Shown in pieces: positions 49,094-58,097 of a stretch of 64,000 nt of DNA. Under the pieces are notes generated by a model. It was not told the origin of the DNA, searched no databases, and saw only the letters and a program-made list of their open reading frames with translations. Source of the DNA: Luteococcus sp048595755 (GTDB lineage: Bacteria > Actinomycetota > Actinomycetes > Propionibacteriales > Propionibacteriaceae); assembly GCF_048595755.1 (NCBI RefSeq), contig NZ_CP184360.1, positions 1,054,001-1,118,000 of the forward strand, written 5' to 3'. Numbering within the stretch: position 1 is the first letter of the stretch; every line of letters starts with the position of its first letter. The position numbers were made by a program, and so were the translations under genes.

Positions 49094-50170
49094 TCACGGG
49101 GCAGGCATGATCACATTGCGCACCAGGACGTCGAGGTCATTGTCGGCCTCCATGAAGCCACGCAGGGTGCGGACGGTGGCACCAAAGCTGTCGAACTCCT
49201 CCGGAGTCATGCCATCGGGCTCGTAGGCGCGCACGAATTCGGGCATCTTCAGCAACTCGGCCATGATGCGCTCGTCGACGGGCTCGTCGATCCTGTTGAC
49301 CGGCTTGTAGTCAGAGGCGTTGATCCGCTTCTGCCACTTGAAGGGCGGGGAGACCACCAGATCGCCGCCCTGCAGTTCGGACCACTGCAGGACATTGCGG
49401 AAGGCCGCCACCAGGACGCGGGCGCGCAGGCCTCGCTTCTGGAACTCCTGGTAGGCGCGCTTGATGCAGGCCACGCCTGCCCATTCGAAGACACCCGGAT
49501 CGATGAAGAGCTGCTCGCGCTCGGCAACGATCTTCAGCCAGTCATCGAGTCGTCCACCCATCAAGGTGACGACCGGCCCCATGGTGGAGACGTCCTTGCC
49601 CTCGGCCTCGCGGCGCTTGAGGCCGCGCTCGATGGCCTCACCGGTGGCGACGCACTGGGGAACGGAGAAGCTGACCGTCACGTTGACCGAGACGCCCCGG
49701 TAGGTGGCCTCCTCGATGGCCTTGACTCCCACGCTGGTGGCGGGGATCTTCACGATGATGTTCGGCGCCAGGTTGCTGAACTCCTCGGCCTGGTCGGCCA
49801 AGGCCTTCCAGCTGCGGGCCAGACGGGGATCGGTCTGCATCGACAGGCGGCCATTGATGCCCTTGTACTCCTCGAAGATGGGCTCGAGCATCTTGGCTGC
49901 CTCGACGGACATCTCGCGCACCACGGTCCAACCGATCTCGGACTCACTGGCCTCGGGCATCTCGGCGGCGAGCTCCTTGATCCGGGGCAGCCACTTGTCC
50001 TTCTTCATGTTGATGCAGGTATAGGCAATCGACGGATTGCAGGTGGCGCCGACCGCGCCGAAGGCGATCGACTGGCGGAGCTCGTCGGGGTCCGCCGAGT
50101 CATTCCAGAGAGCGGTGGGGAACTGACGGGTCGCCTCGAGCAGCGGTCCGGGGGTGAATTCGATGGCCAT
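49094..50170 (-). CDS. Transaldolase-family protein of the inositol operon
   Basis: A 358-aa protein of the transaldolase family. GATCNPSI, the Schiff-base lysine in NIIVKIPAT, and VSVNVTVSFSVPQ are the family's barrel strands. It is the first gene behind a TTGTC-type operator and so belongs to the inositol regulon. It may act as a transaldolase or a related aldolase; its exact substrate in inositol catabolism is unclear. ATG 50170 follows AGGAGG by about 6 nt. The frame open to 50257 runs into the promoter and was trimmed. Confidence 0.8.
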   Translation of the reverse strand: MAIEFTPGPLLEATRQFPTALWNDSADPDELRQSIAFGAVGATCNPSIAYTCINMKKDKWLPRIKELAAEMPEASESEIGWTVVREMSVEAAKMLEPIFEEYKGINGRLSMQTDPRLARSWKALADQAEEFSNLAPNIIVKIPATSVGVKAIEEATYRGVSVNVTVSFSVPQCVATGEAIERGLKRREAEGKDVSTMGPVVTLMGGRLDDWLKIVAEREQLFIDPGVFEWAGVACIKRAYQEFQKRGLRARVLVAAFRNVLQWSELQGGDLVVSPPFKWQKRINASDYKPVNRIDEPVDERIMAELLKMPEFVRAYEPDGMTPEEFDSFGATVRTLRGFMEADNDLDVLVRNVIMPAP

Positions 50171-50251
50171 GAGGTGTCCTCCTGATGGATCGGGGCGGTC
50201 ACTGCCGGGTTCCGCGTCGTCGGTGGCGCGTCGTGTGACCGGGTCACCACC

Positions 50252-50300
50252 ATTCAACGACCAGTTCAGGCCTTAAGTCAATAGATTGTCCTGACAATCT
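50252..50300 (-). promoter_or_regulatory. Promoter and operator of the leftward inositol operon
   Basis: On the minus strand an 18-bp perfect palindrome AGATTGTC-AG-GACAATCT (50300-50283) is followed directly by -35 TTGACT (50281-50276). After 18 bp comes TTGAAT (50257-50252) as -10. The same order, operator then CTATTGAC -35, occurs at 51190 and 59314. Confidence 0.65.
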
Positions 50301-50348
50301 GATTTTTGTCTCGTGGTTCCCGTTGGCCCCACCTCGAGTCGAGGGCTC

Positions 50349-51098
50349 TCAGGAGGTGAAGACGGTCGAGTCGAAGGTGTAGCGGTCGGCTCGGTAGACG
50401 TGGTCGCCGAATTCCACGATCTGGCCCGCCTCGTTGGTGGTGGCACGGCGCATGGTGAGCAGCGCGGCTCCGCGCTTCACCTCGAGCAATCGTGCTTCCT
50501 CGAGACTCGCGTTGCGCGCGCCGATGGACTGGCGAGCGGAGAAGAGCTGCACGTGCCGGTTGCGCAGCGCCTCGTACAGTCCGCCGGTCTCCAGCTCCTC
50601 CGCGGAGGGTGCGAGCTCGCGGGGAATCAGGTTGCGCATGACCGCGATGGGGTGCTCGTCGGCGAGCCTCAGGCGGCGGATCTCCGTGATCGGAGTTCCG
50701 GCGGCCGCAAGGCCCATGGTCTCGACCTCCTCGTCGGTGGCCTCGCGTTCGACGTAGTCCAGAAGCTGTGTGGTGGCCTGGTGTCCACCGCGCGTGAGGT
50801 CGCTGTGCAGGCTGGTGAGCTCCATGGGTCGATGGATCAGTGCCGGGGCGACGCGCGTTCCGACGCCGCGCTGGCGGACGACGAGTCCTTGGTCGACCAG
50901 GCGCTGCAGGGCTTGGCGGGCCGTCGGGCGGGAGACCTTCAGGCGCTTTGCCATGGACAATTCGTCCTCGATGCGCGTGCCGCTCGGCAGCTCGTGGGAG
51001 TTGATGGCGGCTGCGATCGGTTCGGCGATCTGGAAGTAGAGCGGGATGGGGCTGTTCCGGTCGAGGTTGATCTCCGGTGCGTAGACGTCGCCGCTCAT
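50349..51098 (-). CDS. GntR/HutC-family regulator of inositol genes
   Basis: A 249-aa protein with a winged helix (MAKRLKVSRPTARQALQRLVDQGL) and a UTRA effector domain. It lies between the two inositol operons, each with a TTGTC-NN-GACAA palindrome at its promoter, and is the natural candidate to bind them. The inducer would be an inositol breakdown product; both roles are inferred. ATG 51098 has AAGGA 7 nt upstream. TACGGT at 51137-51132 is a possible -10. Actinobacterial iol repressors are usually GntR-type, which agrees. Confidence 0.85.
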   Translation of the reverse strand: MSGDVYAPEINLDRNSPIPLYFQIAEPIAAAINSHELPSGTRIEDELSMAKRLKVSRPTARQALQRLVDQGLVVRQRGVGTRVAPALIHRPMELTSLHSDLTRGGHQATTQLLDYVEREATDEEVETMGLAAAGTPITEIRRLRLADEHPIAVMRNLIPRELAPSAEELETGGLYEALRNRHVQLFSARQSIGARNASLEEARLLEVKRGAALLTMRRATTNEAGQIVEFGDHVYRADRYTFDSTVFTS

Positions 51099-51189
51099 GG
51101 GAGGGTCCTTCCGTGGTGAACTTTTGGCCACACCGTACCTTCCATGTGCGGCTCTTGTGACATTTCGTGCCGTAAGGCACAACGATAAT

Positions 51190-51235
51190 TTGTCAGGACA
51201 ATCTATTGACACTGCACTAGGGAGCGAGGCAGGCT
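51190..51235 (+). promoter_or_regulatory. Promoter and operator of the rightward inositol operon
   Basis: TTGTCAGGACAA (51190-51201) is followed 4 bp later by -35 TTGACA (51206-51211). CAGGCT (51230-51235) at 18 bp is a weak -10. The transcript would start about 40 bp before the aldolase ATG. Confidence 0.6.
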
Positions 51236-51283
51236 TGAAACAACCGGTTCACAGGAGAGCCGGGCGTGCTGAAGGGACGAGCG

Positions 51284-52150
51284 ATGTCATTGGTCGAACG
51301 GATCGTCGAGATCCGCGCCCAGGAGCCCAACCGGATTGCCCGGGTGCTTGCGGAGCGCCCTCGCGGCGCCATGCCGGCCGACGGCGGCAAGCTCATGATC
51401 ATTGCCTGTGACCACCCCGCGCGAGGTGCGCTCGTGGCTGGCCAGGACGAGACGGCCATGGCGGACCGCGAGGAACTGCTGGGGCGCTGCATGGAGGCCC
51501 TCGGGCGCCCCGGCGTTCACGGCTTCCTGGGAACCGCCGACCTGGTGGAGGATCTGGCCCTGTTGGGCGCACTCGACGGCAAGCTGGTCTACGGTTCCAT
51601 GAACCGCGGTGGCCTGATGGGCGCCAAGTTCGAGATGGACGACCGCTTCACCGGCTACGACGCTCGCGGCGTCAAGGCAGCCGGCCTGGACGGCGGCAAG
51701 ATGCTGATGCGGATCAACTATGCGGATCCGGCCAGTGTCCAGACCATGGAGTCCTGTGCCCTGGCCGTCGACGAACTGGCCGAGCTCGACTTGATGGCCA
51801 TGGTGGAACCCTTCATCTCCGCCTGGATGGCCGGGCACATCAGCAACGACCTCACGCCCTACGCGGTGATGCGGTCCATCGCCATCGCGTCGGGGCTGGG
51901 GCGCACCTCGGCCCGCACCTGGCTCAAGCTTCCCGCCGTCACCGACATGGAACGCGTGATGGCGGCGACGACCCTGCCGGCCCTGATCCTGGGTGGCGAG
52001 GTCAAGAAGGACAATGACGAGAGTCTCGCACTGTGGCAGAAGGCCTTGGCCATCCCCACGGTGCGTGGTCTGGTCATTGGAAGGTCCCTGTTGTTCCCGC
52101 CGTCCGGAGACGTGGCGGCGGCCGTTGACGAGGCGGTAGGTCTGCTGTGA
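51284..52150 (+). CDS. Cgl0159-type (beta/alpha)8 aldolase of inositol catabolism
   Basis: A 288-aa DeoC-like barrel protein matching the Cgl0159 type found in corynebacterial and other actinobacterial iol clusters between IolC and IolB. Landmarks are KLMIIACDHPARG near the N-terminus, GGKMLMRINYADP, and TWLKLPAV with a lysine positioned as in class I aldolases. It probably cleaves 2-deoxy-5-keto-gluconate 6-phosphate to dihydroxyacetone phosphate and malonate semialdehyde (the IolJ role); this is inferred. ATG 51284 has AAGGGA 6 nt upstream; GTG 51266 is an alternative. It overlaps IolB by 4 bp. Confidence 0.75.
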   Translation: MSLVERIVEIRAQEPNRIARVLAERPRGAMPADGGKLMIIACDHPARGALVAGQDETAMADREELLGRCMEALGRPGVHGFLGTADLVEDLALLGALDGKLVYGSMNRGGLMGAKFEMDDRFTGYDARGVKAAGLDGGKMLMRINYADPASVQTMESCALAVDELAELDLMAMVEPFISAWMAGHISNDLTPYAVMRSIAIASGLGRTSARTWLKLPAVTDMERVMAATTLPALILGGEVKKDNDESLALWQKALAIPTVRGLVIGRSLLFPPSGDVAAAVDEAVGLL

Positions 52151-53016
52151 ACACCAATCCCGACATCTACATCCCCGCAGGGGAGAGCGGTCACGACCAG
52201 TTCGAGGCCGACGTGACCCCGGAACGGGCCGGTTGGGCCTGGTCCGGCATCAAGATCCTCAAGCTCGACGCTGGTGGCAGTCAGGAGCTGCAGACCGAGA
52301 GCGACGAGGTGCTGGTCCTCCCCTTGGAGGGTGGCTGCACCGTCGAGGTCGACGGGCAGAGCTTCGAGCTGGCCGGGCGCGAGAGCGTCTTCAAGGGCGT
52401 CTCCGACTATGTCTACGTGCCACGTAACAAGAGCCTGGTGGTCACCTCCGAACAGGGTGGCCGCTTCGCCATCCCCACGGCGCGTGCCACCCAGGACCTC
52501 CCCGTCGCCCACTACGGCAAGGACCAGGTTCGCACGGACCTGCGTGGCGCCGGCGACTGCTCGCGTCAGGTCAACAACTACGCCCTCAACAACGGGGTCC
52601 CGACCAGTCACCTGCTGGTCTGCGAGGTGCTCACCCCCGGCGGCAACTGGTCGAGCTACCCCGCCCACAAGCACGAGGAGTTCAGCGAGGTCGAGCGCGA
52701 GCTGGAGGAGGTCTACTACTTCGAGGTGACCGCGGGTCCCGACGGCCCGGGCTTCGCCCTGCACCGCACCTACGGCACTGCGGAGCGCCCCATCGACCTG
52801 TTGGCGGAGGTGCACGACCGTGACATCGCGCTGGTTCCCCACGGCTGGCATGGCCCTTGCGTCGCGGCCCCCGGGTACGACCTCTACTACCTCAACGTGA
52901 TGGCCGGCCCCGCGGAGGACCAGGTCTGGCTCGCGATCGACGACCCCCAGCACCACTGGATCCGCAGCACGTGGGACGAGCAGGAGATCGATCCCCGCCT
53001 CCCCTTCACGAACTGA
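52147..53016 (+). CDS. iolB: 5-deoxy-glucuronate isomerase
   Basis: A 289-aa double-cupin protein of the KduI/IolB family. The PAHKHEE stretch in the C-terminal cupin, with a downstream histidine (VPHGWHGP), supplies the metal ligands. It isomerises 5-deoxy-D-glucuronate from IolD to 2-deoxy-5-keto-D-gluconate. The GTG start overlaps the aldolase stop by 4 bp, and IolD begins 15 bp after its stop behind TAGGAGAAA. Confidence 0.92.
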   Translation: MNTNPDIYIPAGESGHDQFEADVTPERAGWAWSGIKILKLDAGGSQELQTESDEVLVLPLEGGCTVEVDGQSFELAGRESVFKGVSDYVYVPRNKSLVVTSEQGGRFAIPTARATQDLPVAHYGKDQVRTDLRGAGDCSRQVNNYALNNGVPTSHLLVCEVLTPGGNWSSYPAHKHEEFSEVERELEEVYYFEVTAGPDGPGFALHRTYGTAERPIDLLAEVHDRDIALVPHGWHGPCVAAPGYDLYYLNVMAGPAEDQVWLAIDDPQHHWIRSTWDEQEIDPRLPFTN

Positions 53017-53031
53017 CCCCTAGGAGAAACC

Positions 53032-54939
53032 GTGAGCAACGACGCTTACCGTGGCACCGTCGACCTGACGGTGGCCCAGGCGACCATTCGCTTCCTGTCC
53101 AACCAGTACTCCGAGCGCGATGGCATCGAACGGCGCCTCATCCCCGGCGCCTTCGGCATCTTCGGCCACGGAAACGTCGCCGGCATCGGCCAGGCACTGC
53201 TGCAGAACGAGATCAACCCTGCCGAGGGCGAGAACGAGATGCCCTACATCATGCCTCGCAACGAGCAGGGACAGGTGCACGCGGCTGCCGCCTTTGCCAA
53301 GACCACCAACCGGATGCAGACCTACATGTGCACCGCGTCCATCGGGCCCGGCTCGCTCAACATGGTCACCGGCGCCGCCCTCGCCACCACGAACCGGGTT
53401 CCGGTGCTGCTCTTCCCCTCGGACCAGTTCGCGACGCGCATCCCGGATCCTGTGCTGCAGCAGCTGGAGGACCCGACCAACCTCAACATCTCCGTCAATG
53501 ACTGCTTCGTGCCGGTCTCCCGCTTCTTCGACCGGATCAACCGTCCCGAACAGCTGATCCCGTCCTTGCTCAACGCGATGCGTGTGCTGACCGACCCGGC
53601 CGAGACAGGTGCGGTGACAATCGCGATGCCGCAGGACGTCCAGGCCGAGAAGTGGACCTGGCCCGTGGAGCTCTTCGACAAGCGCGTGTGGCACGTGCGT
53701 CGTCCCCCGGCAGAGCCCGCCGCCCTGGCTCGTGCGGCGGAGATGATCAAGGCAGCCAAGCGGCCGATGGTCATCGCCGGCGGTGGAGTGATCTACTCCG
53801 AGGCAACCGAGCAGCTGCGGGAGTTCGCCACGAGGACAGGCATCCCGGTTGCCGACACCCAGGCCGGCAAGGGGGCCATCAACTTCGACCACGAGTGCTC
53901 CATCGGCGGCGTCGGTTCCACCGGCGGTGACTCCGGCAACCACATCGCCGACGAGGCGGACCTGGTCATCGGCATCGGCACCCGCTACTCGGACTTCACC
54001 ACCGCGTCGAAGACCCAGTTCAAGAACCCCGACGTCAAGTTCGTGAACATCAACGTGGCCAGCTTCGACGCAGCCAAGCAGTCGGCCGAGATGGTGGTGG
54101 CCGATGCCCGTGAGGCCCTGGTGGCGCTCACCGAGCTGCTCGACGGCTACCACGTCGACGAGGCCTACAGCCAGCGGATCGCCACCGAGAAGAAGGCTTG
54201 GGAGGAGCAGGTTCAGCTCTGCTACCACCGTGACCACGGTCCGCTGCCCGCCCAGACCGAAGTCTTCGGCGCGCTCAACGAGCTGATGGGCGACGAGGAC
54301 GTCGTGATCAACGCGGCAGGCTCGATGCCCGGTGACCTGCAGGCCCTGTGGCAGGCGAAGACCCCGGTGCAGTACCACGTGGAGTATGCCTTCAGCTGCA
54401 TGGGTTACGAGGTTCCGGCGGCACTGGGAGTGAAGCTGGCCCGACCCGAGTCCGAGGTCGTCGCGATCGTCGGCGACGGCACCTACCAGATGCTCCCGAT
54501 GGAACTGGCCACCGTCGTGCAGGAGAACATCAAGGTCATCTACGTCCTGCTGCAGAACCACGGCTTCGCCTCCATCGGCGCGCTGTCCGAGTCCAGAGGT
54601 TCGCAGCGCTTCGGCACCAAGTACCGCCAGCGTGGCAAGGGCAGCCACCTGGCCGACGAGGAGCTCATCAAGGGCGTCGACATTGCCGCCAATGCCGCCT
54701 CCTGGGGAATCGACGTGCTCAAGGTCAACGGCATGGATGAGTTCCGCGCCGCCTACCAGAAGGCCCACGAGTCGGACCGCCCCACGATGATCCACATCGA
54801 GACGGACCTGATGGGCCCCAACCCGCCCGGTTCGAGCTGGTGGGACGTTCCGGTTTCGGGCGTCTCGACCTTGGAGAGCACCCAGAAGGCGTACGCGGAC
54901 TACGTGGAGGACCGCAAGCCGCAGCGCCACTACCTGTGA
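53032..54939 (+). CDS. iolD: 3D-(3,5/4)-trihydroxycyclohexane-1,2-dione hydrolase
   Basis: A 635-aa thiamine-diphosphate enzyme of normal IolD length. The N-terminal PYR domain carries GAFGIFGHGNVAGIGQAL and the catalytic glutamate in PRNEQGQ; the C-terminal PP domain has IVGDGTYQM for Mg-ThDP. It opens the ring of trihydroxycyclohexanedione in the cytoplasm. TAGGAGAAA precedes the GTG start. A strong hairpin follows within 10 bp of the stop. Confidence 0.93.
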   Translation: MSNDAYRGTVDLTVAQATIRFLSNQYSERDGIERRLIPGAFGIFGHGNVAGIGQALLQNEINPAEGENEMPYIMPRNEQGQVHAAAAFAKTTNRMQTYMCTASIGPGSLNMVTGAALATTNRVPVLLFPSDQFATRIPDPVLQQLEDPTNLNISVNDCFVPVSRFFDRINRPEQLIPSLLNAMRVLTDPAETGAVTIAMPQDVQAEKWTWPVELFDKRVWHVRRPPAEPAALARAAEMIKAAKRPMVIAGGGVIYSEATEQLREFATRTGIPVADTQAGKGAINFDHECSIGGVGSTGGDSGNHIADEADLVIGIGTRYSDFTTASKTQFKNPDVKFVNINVASFDAAKQSAEMVVADAREALVALTELLDGYHVDEAYSQRIATEKKAWEEQVQLCYHRDHGPLPAQTEVFGALNELMGDEDVVINAAGSMPGDLQALWQAKTPVQYHVEYAFSCMGYEVPAALGVKLARPESEVVAIVGDGTYQMLPMELATVVQENIKVIYVLLQNHGFASIGALSESRGSQRFGTKYRQRGKGSHLADEELIKGVDIAANAASWGIDVLKVNGMDEFRAAYQKAHESDRPTMIHIETDLMGPNPPGSSWWDVPVSGVSTLESTQKAYADYVEDRKPQRHYL

Positions 54940-54945
54940 TCCGAC

Positions 54946-54976
54946 GGGGACGGCGGGCAGCCAGCCCGCCGACCCC
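54946..54976 (+). terminator. Hairpin after iolD
   Basis: CGGCGGGC/GCCCGCCG (8 bp) is extended by a 4-bp GGGG/CCCC stem after one mismatch; the loop is AGCCA. It lies between iolD and the next co-directional gene. Confidence 0.55.
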
Positions 54977-55044
54977 ACCCAGAGCAGTTCATCGCACCAC
55001 CCGCCGGCCACGCGGAAGTGGCCATTACCAGTGAGGAACGAACA

Positions 55045-55989
55045 ATGCAGTTCGAGAACAAGGGCAAGTCCGTCAACACCACCAATCCCCGCTACTCCAA
55101 GCTGACCATCGGCGTCTGCCCCGACCAGTGGGGCGTCTGGTTCCCCAGCGATCCCAAGCAGATCGACCCCGACGTCGCCATGACCGAGATGGCCGAGGCC
55201 GGCTTCGAGATCCTCGAGACCGGCCCCTGGGGCTACTTCCCGAAGGATCCCAAGGAGCTGCAGCGCTGGGTGGACGAGCGCGGCATGCGCGTCGTCGCGG
55301 GCACCGGTTGGGGCATCCTGCACAAGGAGGAGGCCTGGGCCGAGACCGAGAAGACCTTCCGTGACATCGCCGAGACCCATGCCGCCGTGGGTGCCGAGTA
55401 CATCGTGCACCTGCCTCCGCTGTACCGCGACGACAAGACCTGGGAGTTCACCGACGACCGCGTGCTGTCGCCGGAGGCCTGGCAGCTCTACGTCGACAAT
55501 GCCAACAAGCTCGGCCGCATCATGAAGCAGGACTACGGCCTGACCATGGTGCTGCACCCCCACGGCGACTCGCACATCGAGACCCCTGAGGAGATCGACC
55601 GAATCTTCCAGGCCACCGACCCGGAGTACGTCTCCTTCTGCCTGGACACCGGCCACATCGTCTACGGCGGTGGCGACCCCGTCGAGCTGTGCCAGAAGTA
55701 CCCCGAGCGGATCGGCTACGTGCACATCAAGGCCTTCGACGAGGACCTGGTCAAGGAGGCCCACGAGAAGGACTGGCCCTTCGGTGAGGCCGTCGCCAAG
55801 GGCGCCTCGGTGTGCCCGCCGGCCGGTCTGCCCCCGATGGACACCCTGATCGAGGCCCTCGCTGACCTGGACAAGGAGCTGTACGTGATCTGCGAGCAGG
55901 ACATGTACCCCTGCGCTCCCGACTTCCCCAAGGGCAATGCCATCAACATGCGCAAGTACCTGGCCTCCCTGGGCCTCGGGCTGGCCTGA
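55045..55989 (+). CDS. IolE-like inosose dehydratase or isomerase 1
   Basis: A 314-aa TIM-barrel protein of the AP-endonuclease-2/xylose isomerase-like family. Metal-binding stretches are HPHGDSHIET, CLDTGHIVYGGGD and HIKAFDE, and VICEQDMYP near the end resembles the VEAEQDP of IolE. It either dehydrates 2-keto-myo-inositol (IolE) or isomerises keto-inositols (IolI); the second IolE-like gene at 63349 makes the assignment uncertain. ATG 55045 is chosen for the GAGGAA about 8 nt upstream. Confidence 0.75.
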   Translation: MQFENKGKSVNTTNPRYSKLTIGVCPDQWGVWFPSDPKQIDPDVAMTEMAEAGFEILETGPWGYFPKDPKELQRWVDERGMRVVAGTGWGILHKEEAWAETEKTFRDIAETHAAVGAEYIVHLPPLYRDDKTWEFTDDRVLSPEAWQLYVDNANKLGRIMKQDYGLTMVLHPHGDSHIETPEEIDRIFQATDPEYVSFCLDTGHIVYGGGDPVELCQKYPERIGYVHIKAFDEDLVKEAHEKDWPFGEAVAKGASVCPPAGLPPMDTLIEALADLDKELYVICEQDMYPCAPDFPKGNAINMRKYLASLGLGLA

Positions 55990-56026
55990 GCTCCCTCGAC
56001 GACGAACCACAGAAAGCTGGAATGAC

Positions 56027-57037
56027 ATGACTGTCCGAATTGGTCTCATCGGGGCCGGCGGCATGGGCCGCGCGCACGTCGAGCGCATCACCAATGAACT
56101 GGCCGGGGCGCAGATCGTCGCCGTCGCCGACATCAACCTGGACGCGGCCAAGGCCGTGGCCGAACCGCTGGGTGCCAAGGCCTATGCCGACGGCAAGGAA
56201 CTCATCAATGATCCCGAGGTGGACGCGGTCCTGGTGGCCACCTTCGGCAAGGTCCACGAGGAGTCGGTGATCCCCGCGATCGAGGCCGGCAAGTACGTCT
56301 TGTGCGAGAAGCCGCTGGCCACCACCGCGGCCGGTTGCGAGCAGATCATGGCCGCCGAGCAGAAGGTCGGCAAGAAGCTGGTCACCGTCGGTTTCATGCG
56401 TCGTTTCGACCAGGCCTACCGCGAGATGAAGGAGCTGCTGGAAGCCGGGGACCTGGGTTACGCAACGCTGGTGCACAACCGTCACCGCAACCCCTCGGTT
56501 CCCGAAGGTTATGTCTCGCGCATGGCCATCGACGACACCGCAATCCACGAGATCGACACCATGCGGTGGCTGTTGGGGGAGGAGATCGTCGAGGCGCGAG
56601 TGGACCGTCCCCGCTTCACCTCCAAGCGCTTCGAGCACCTCAACGACCCGATCGTCGTGGTGATGAAGACCGAGTCCGGCGTCCTGATCGACGACGAGGT
56701 GAACGTCAACATCCAGTTCGGCTACTCGATCGAGTGCGAGCTGGTGATGGAGGCCGGCACCGCTCGCCTGGGTGACCAGGAACGGATCCACGTTCGTGAC
56801 GGCCATGGCGACCGCAACAAGATCTGCAACTCCCACATCGACCGCTTCCACGCCGCCTTCAACCAGGAGGTGCAGGAGTGGATCCGTGCGGTGGCCAAGG
56901 ACGAGCACACCGGTGCCGACTCCTGGGACGGATATGCGGCGGCAGTCGTGGTCGATGCCGCGGTGGCCTCGCTCGAGGATCCTGAGGGCAAGCCGGTCAA
57001 GGTCGAAATGATCGACAAGCCCGGGCTCTACGCCTGA
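56027..57037 (+). CDS. iolG: myo-inositol 2-dehydrogenase
   Basis: A 336-aa Gfo/Idh/MocA protein that follows Bacillus IolG closely: RIGLIGAGGMGRAHVERITN, CEKPLATTAAGCE, VGFMRRFDQAY and the active-site DDTAIHEIDTMRWLL with its Asp and His. It oxidises myo-inositol to 2-keto-myo-inositol with NAD, the entry step of the pathway. It is 37 bp after the IolE-like gene. A perfect 13-bp hairpin follows the stop. Confidence 0.88.
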   Translation: MTVRIGLIGAGGMGRAHVERITNELAGAQIVAVADINLDAAKAVAEPLGAKAYADGKELINDPEVDAVLVATFGKVHEESVIPAIEAGKYVLCEKPLATTAAGCEQIMAAEQKVGKKLVTVGFMRRFDQAYREMKELLEAGDLGYATLVHNRHRNPSVPEGYVSRMAIDDTAIHEIDTMRWLLGEEIVEARVDRPRFTSKRFEHLNDPIVVVMKTESGVLIDDEVNVNIQFGYSIECELVMEAGTARLGDQERIHVRDGHGDRNKICNSHIDRFHAAFNQEVQEWIRAVAKDEHTGADSWDGYAAAVVVDAAVASLEDPEGKPVKVEMIDKPGLYA

Positions 57038-57046
57038 ACAAGCCCC

Positions 57047-57079
57047 GGGTGGTGGCCGGCCCTACTCCGGCCACCACCC
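57047..57079 (+). terminator. Hairpin after iolG
   Basis: Perfect 13-bp arms GGGTGGTGGCCGG and CCGGCCACCACCC with a 7-nt loop lie between iolG and the IolH-like gene. Confidence 0.55.
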
Positions 57080-57108
57080 ACCAGCCCTTCCCCAGGAAAG
57101 GAAGTGTC

Positions 57109-57975
57109 ATGGTCGACATCGCCCTTGACCCGAACATGTACTACATGACCATGTCGGTGCCCGACACCCTGCGCAAGGCGGCCGACCTCGGCTTCCAGTA
57201 CGTGGAACTCTCGCCGCAGGCAGACTTCCACTTCTGGCACCACTACCCGAAGGCCGATGACGACTTCGTCACCGAGCTCAACCGGGCCCAGCAGGAGACC
57301 GGCGTCAAGATCCGCACGCTGAACCCCGTCTTCAACTGGGCCTCCACCGACGAGACCGAGCGCCAGGCCCAGGTTCGCAACTGGCGACGCCTGCTGGAGC
57401 TGGCCGACCAGTTGGACGTGCGCGAGATCACCAGCGAGTTCTCCGGCAATCCGAACACCCCGCGTGAGTGTGAGTCCCAGTGGTACCGCTCCATGGAGGA
57501 ACTGGTTCCGGACTTCGAGAAGTACGGAATTCGCCTCAACATGGAGGCCCACCCCTACGACTTCGTCGAGCTCCACGACGATGCCTACCGCCTCATTCGG
57601 GGCGTCAACAAGGAGTGGATCGGTTATGAGTTCTGCTGCCCGCACGCCTTCCACCTGTCCGATGGCAAGGGTGATGTGGCACGCATGATCCGTGACAGTG
57701 CGCCCAAGCTGCGCGAGGTGCACATGGCGGACGCCTTCAACCACCGCGCCAATGATGGCAACCGCTACATCATCAATCCTCCGGGAGTCGATGCCCGGAT
57801 CCACCAGCACAACGAGATCGGTCTGGGCGAGGTGCCCTGGGACGAGGTCTTCGCCACGCTGCGTGAGATCGACTTCGACGGCGTCATCTCGGTCTGTGTC
57901 TTCGGCTGGCACGAGAAGGCCGACGAGGTGAATCGCCGCATGCTCGAGCGAATCACCAAGGAGCTCGTTGCCTGA
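57109..57975 (+). CDS. iolH: IolH-like sugar isomerase/epimerase family protein
   Basis: A 288-aa TIM-barrel protein similar to Bacillus IolH. The opening ALDPNMYYMTMSVPDTLRKA and the FEFCCPHAFHLSDGKGDV-like metal site are typical. IolH proteins belong to iol operons, but their reaction is not established. AGGAAAGGAAG precedes the ATG. It is flanked on both sides by strong hairpins. Confidence 0.8.
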   Translation: MVDIALDPNMYYMTMSVPDTLRKAADLGFQYVELSPQADFHFWHHYPKADDDFVTELNRAQQETGVKIRTLNPVFNWASTDETERQAQVRNWRRLLELADQLDVREITSEFSGNPNTPRECESQWYRSMEELVPDFEKYGIRLNMEAHPYDFVELHDDAYRLIRGVNKEWIGYEFCCPHAFHLSDGKGDVARMIRDSAPKLREVHMADAFNHRANDGNRYIINPPGVDARIHQHNEIGLGEVPWDEVFATLREIDFDGVISVCVFGWHEKADEVNRRMLERITKELVA

Positions 57976-57998
57976 GGTGGTTGGATCCCCCGTCTCTT

Positions 57999-58043
57999 GA
58001 CTGCGGGCCCCGGGGGACGACCAGTCCCGCGGGGCCCGCAGTC
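57999..58043 (+). terminator. Long two-tier hairpin after iolH
   Basis: Perfect 14-bp arms GACTGCGGGCCCCG and CGGGGCCCGCAGTC enclose a 5-bp inner stem GGGAC/GTCCC. The dehydrogenase gene begins 54 bp later. Confidence 0.6.
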
Positions 58044-58097
58044 CATTCGAGCGCGCCCGGAATCGCCGGGTGCCCATCAAGAGGTTGGAGACCTGCC

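Noticed and set aside
53020..56178. A 1052-codon open frame on the minus strand
   Set aside because: It lies antisense to iolD and the IolE-like gene, is made of His/Val/Gly/Asp-rich low-complexity sequence, and reflects the complementary frame of GC-rich codons.
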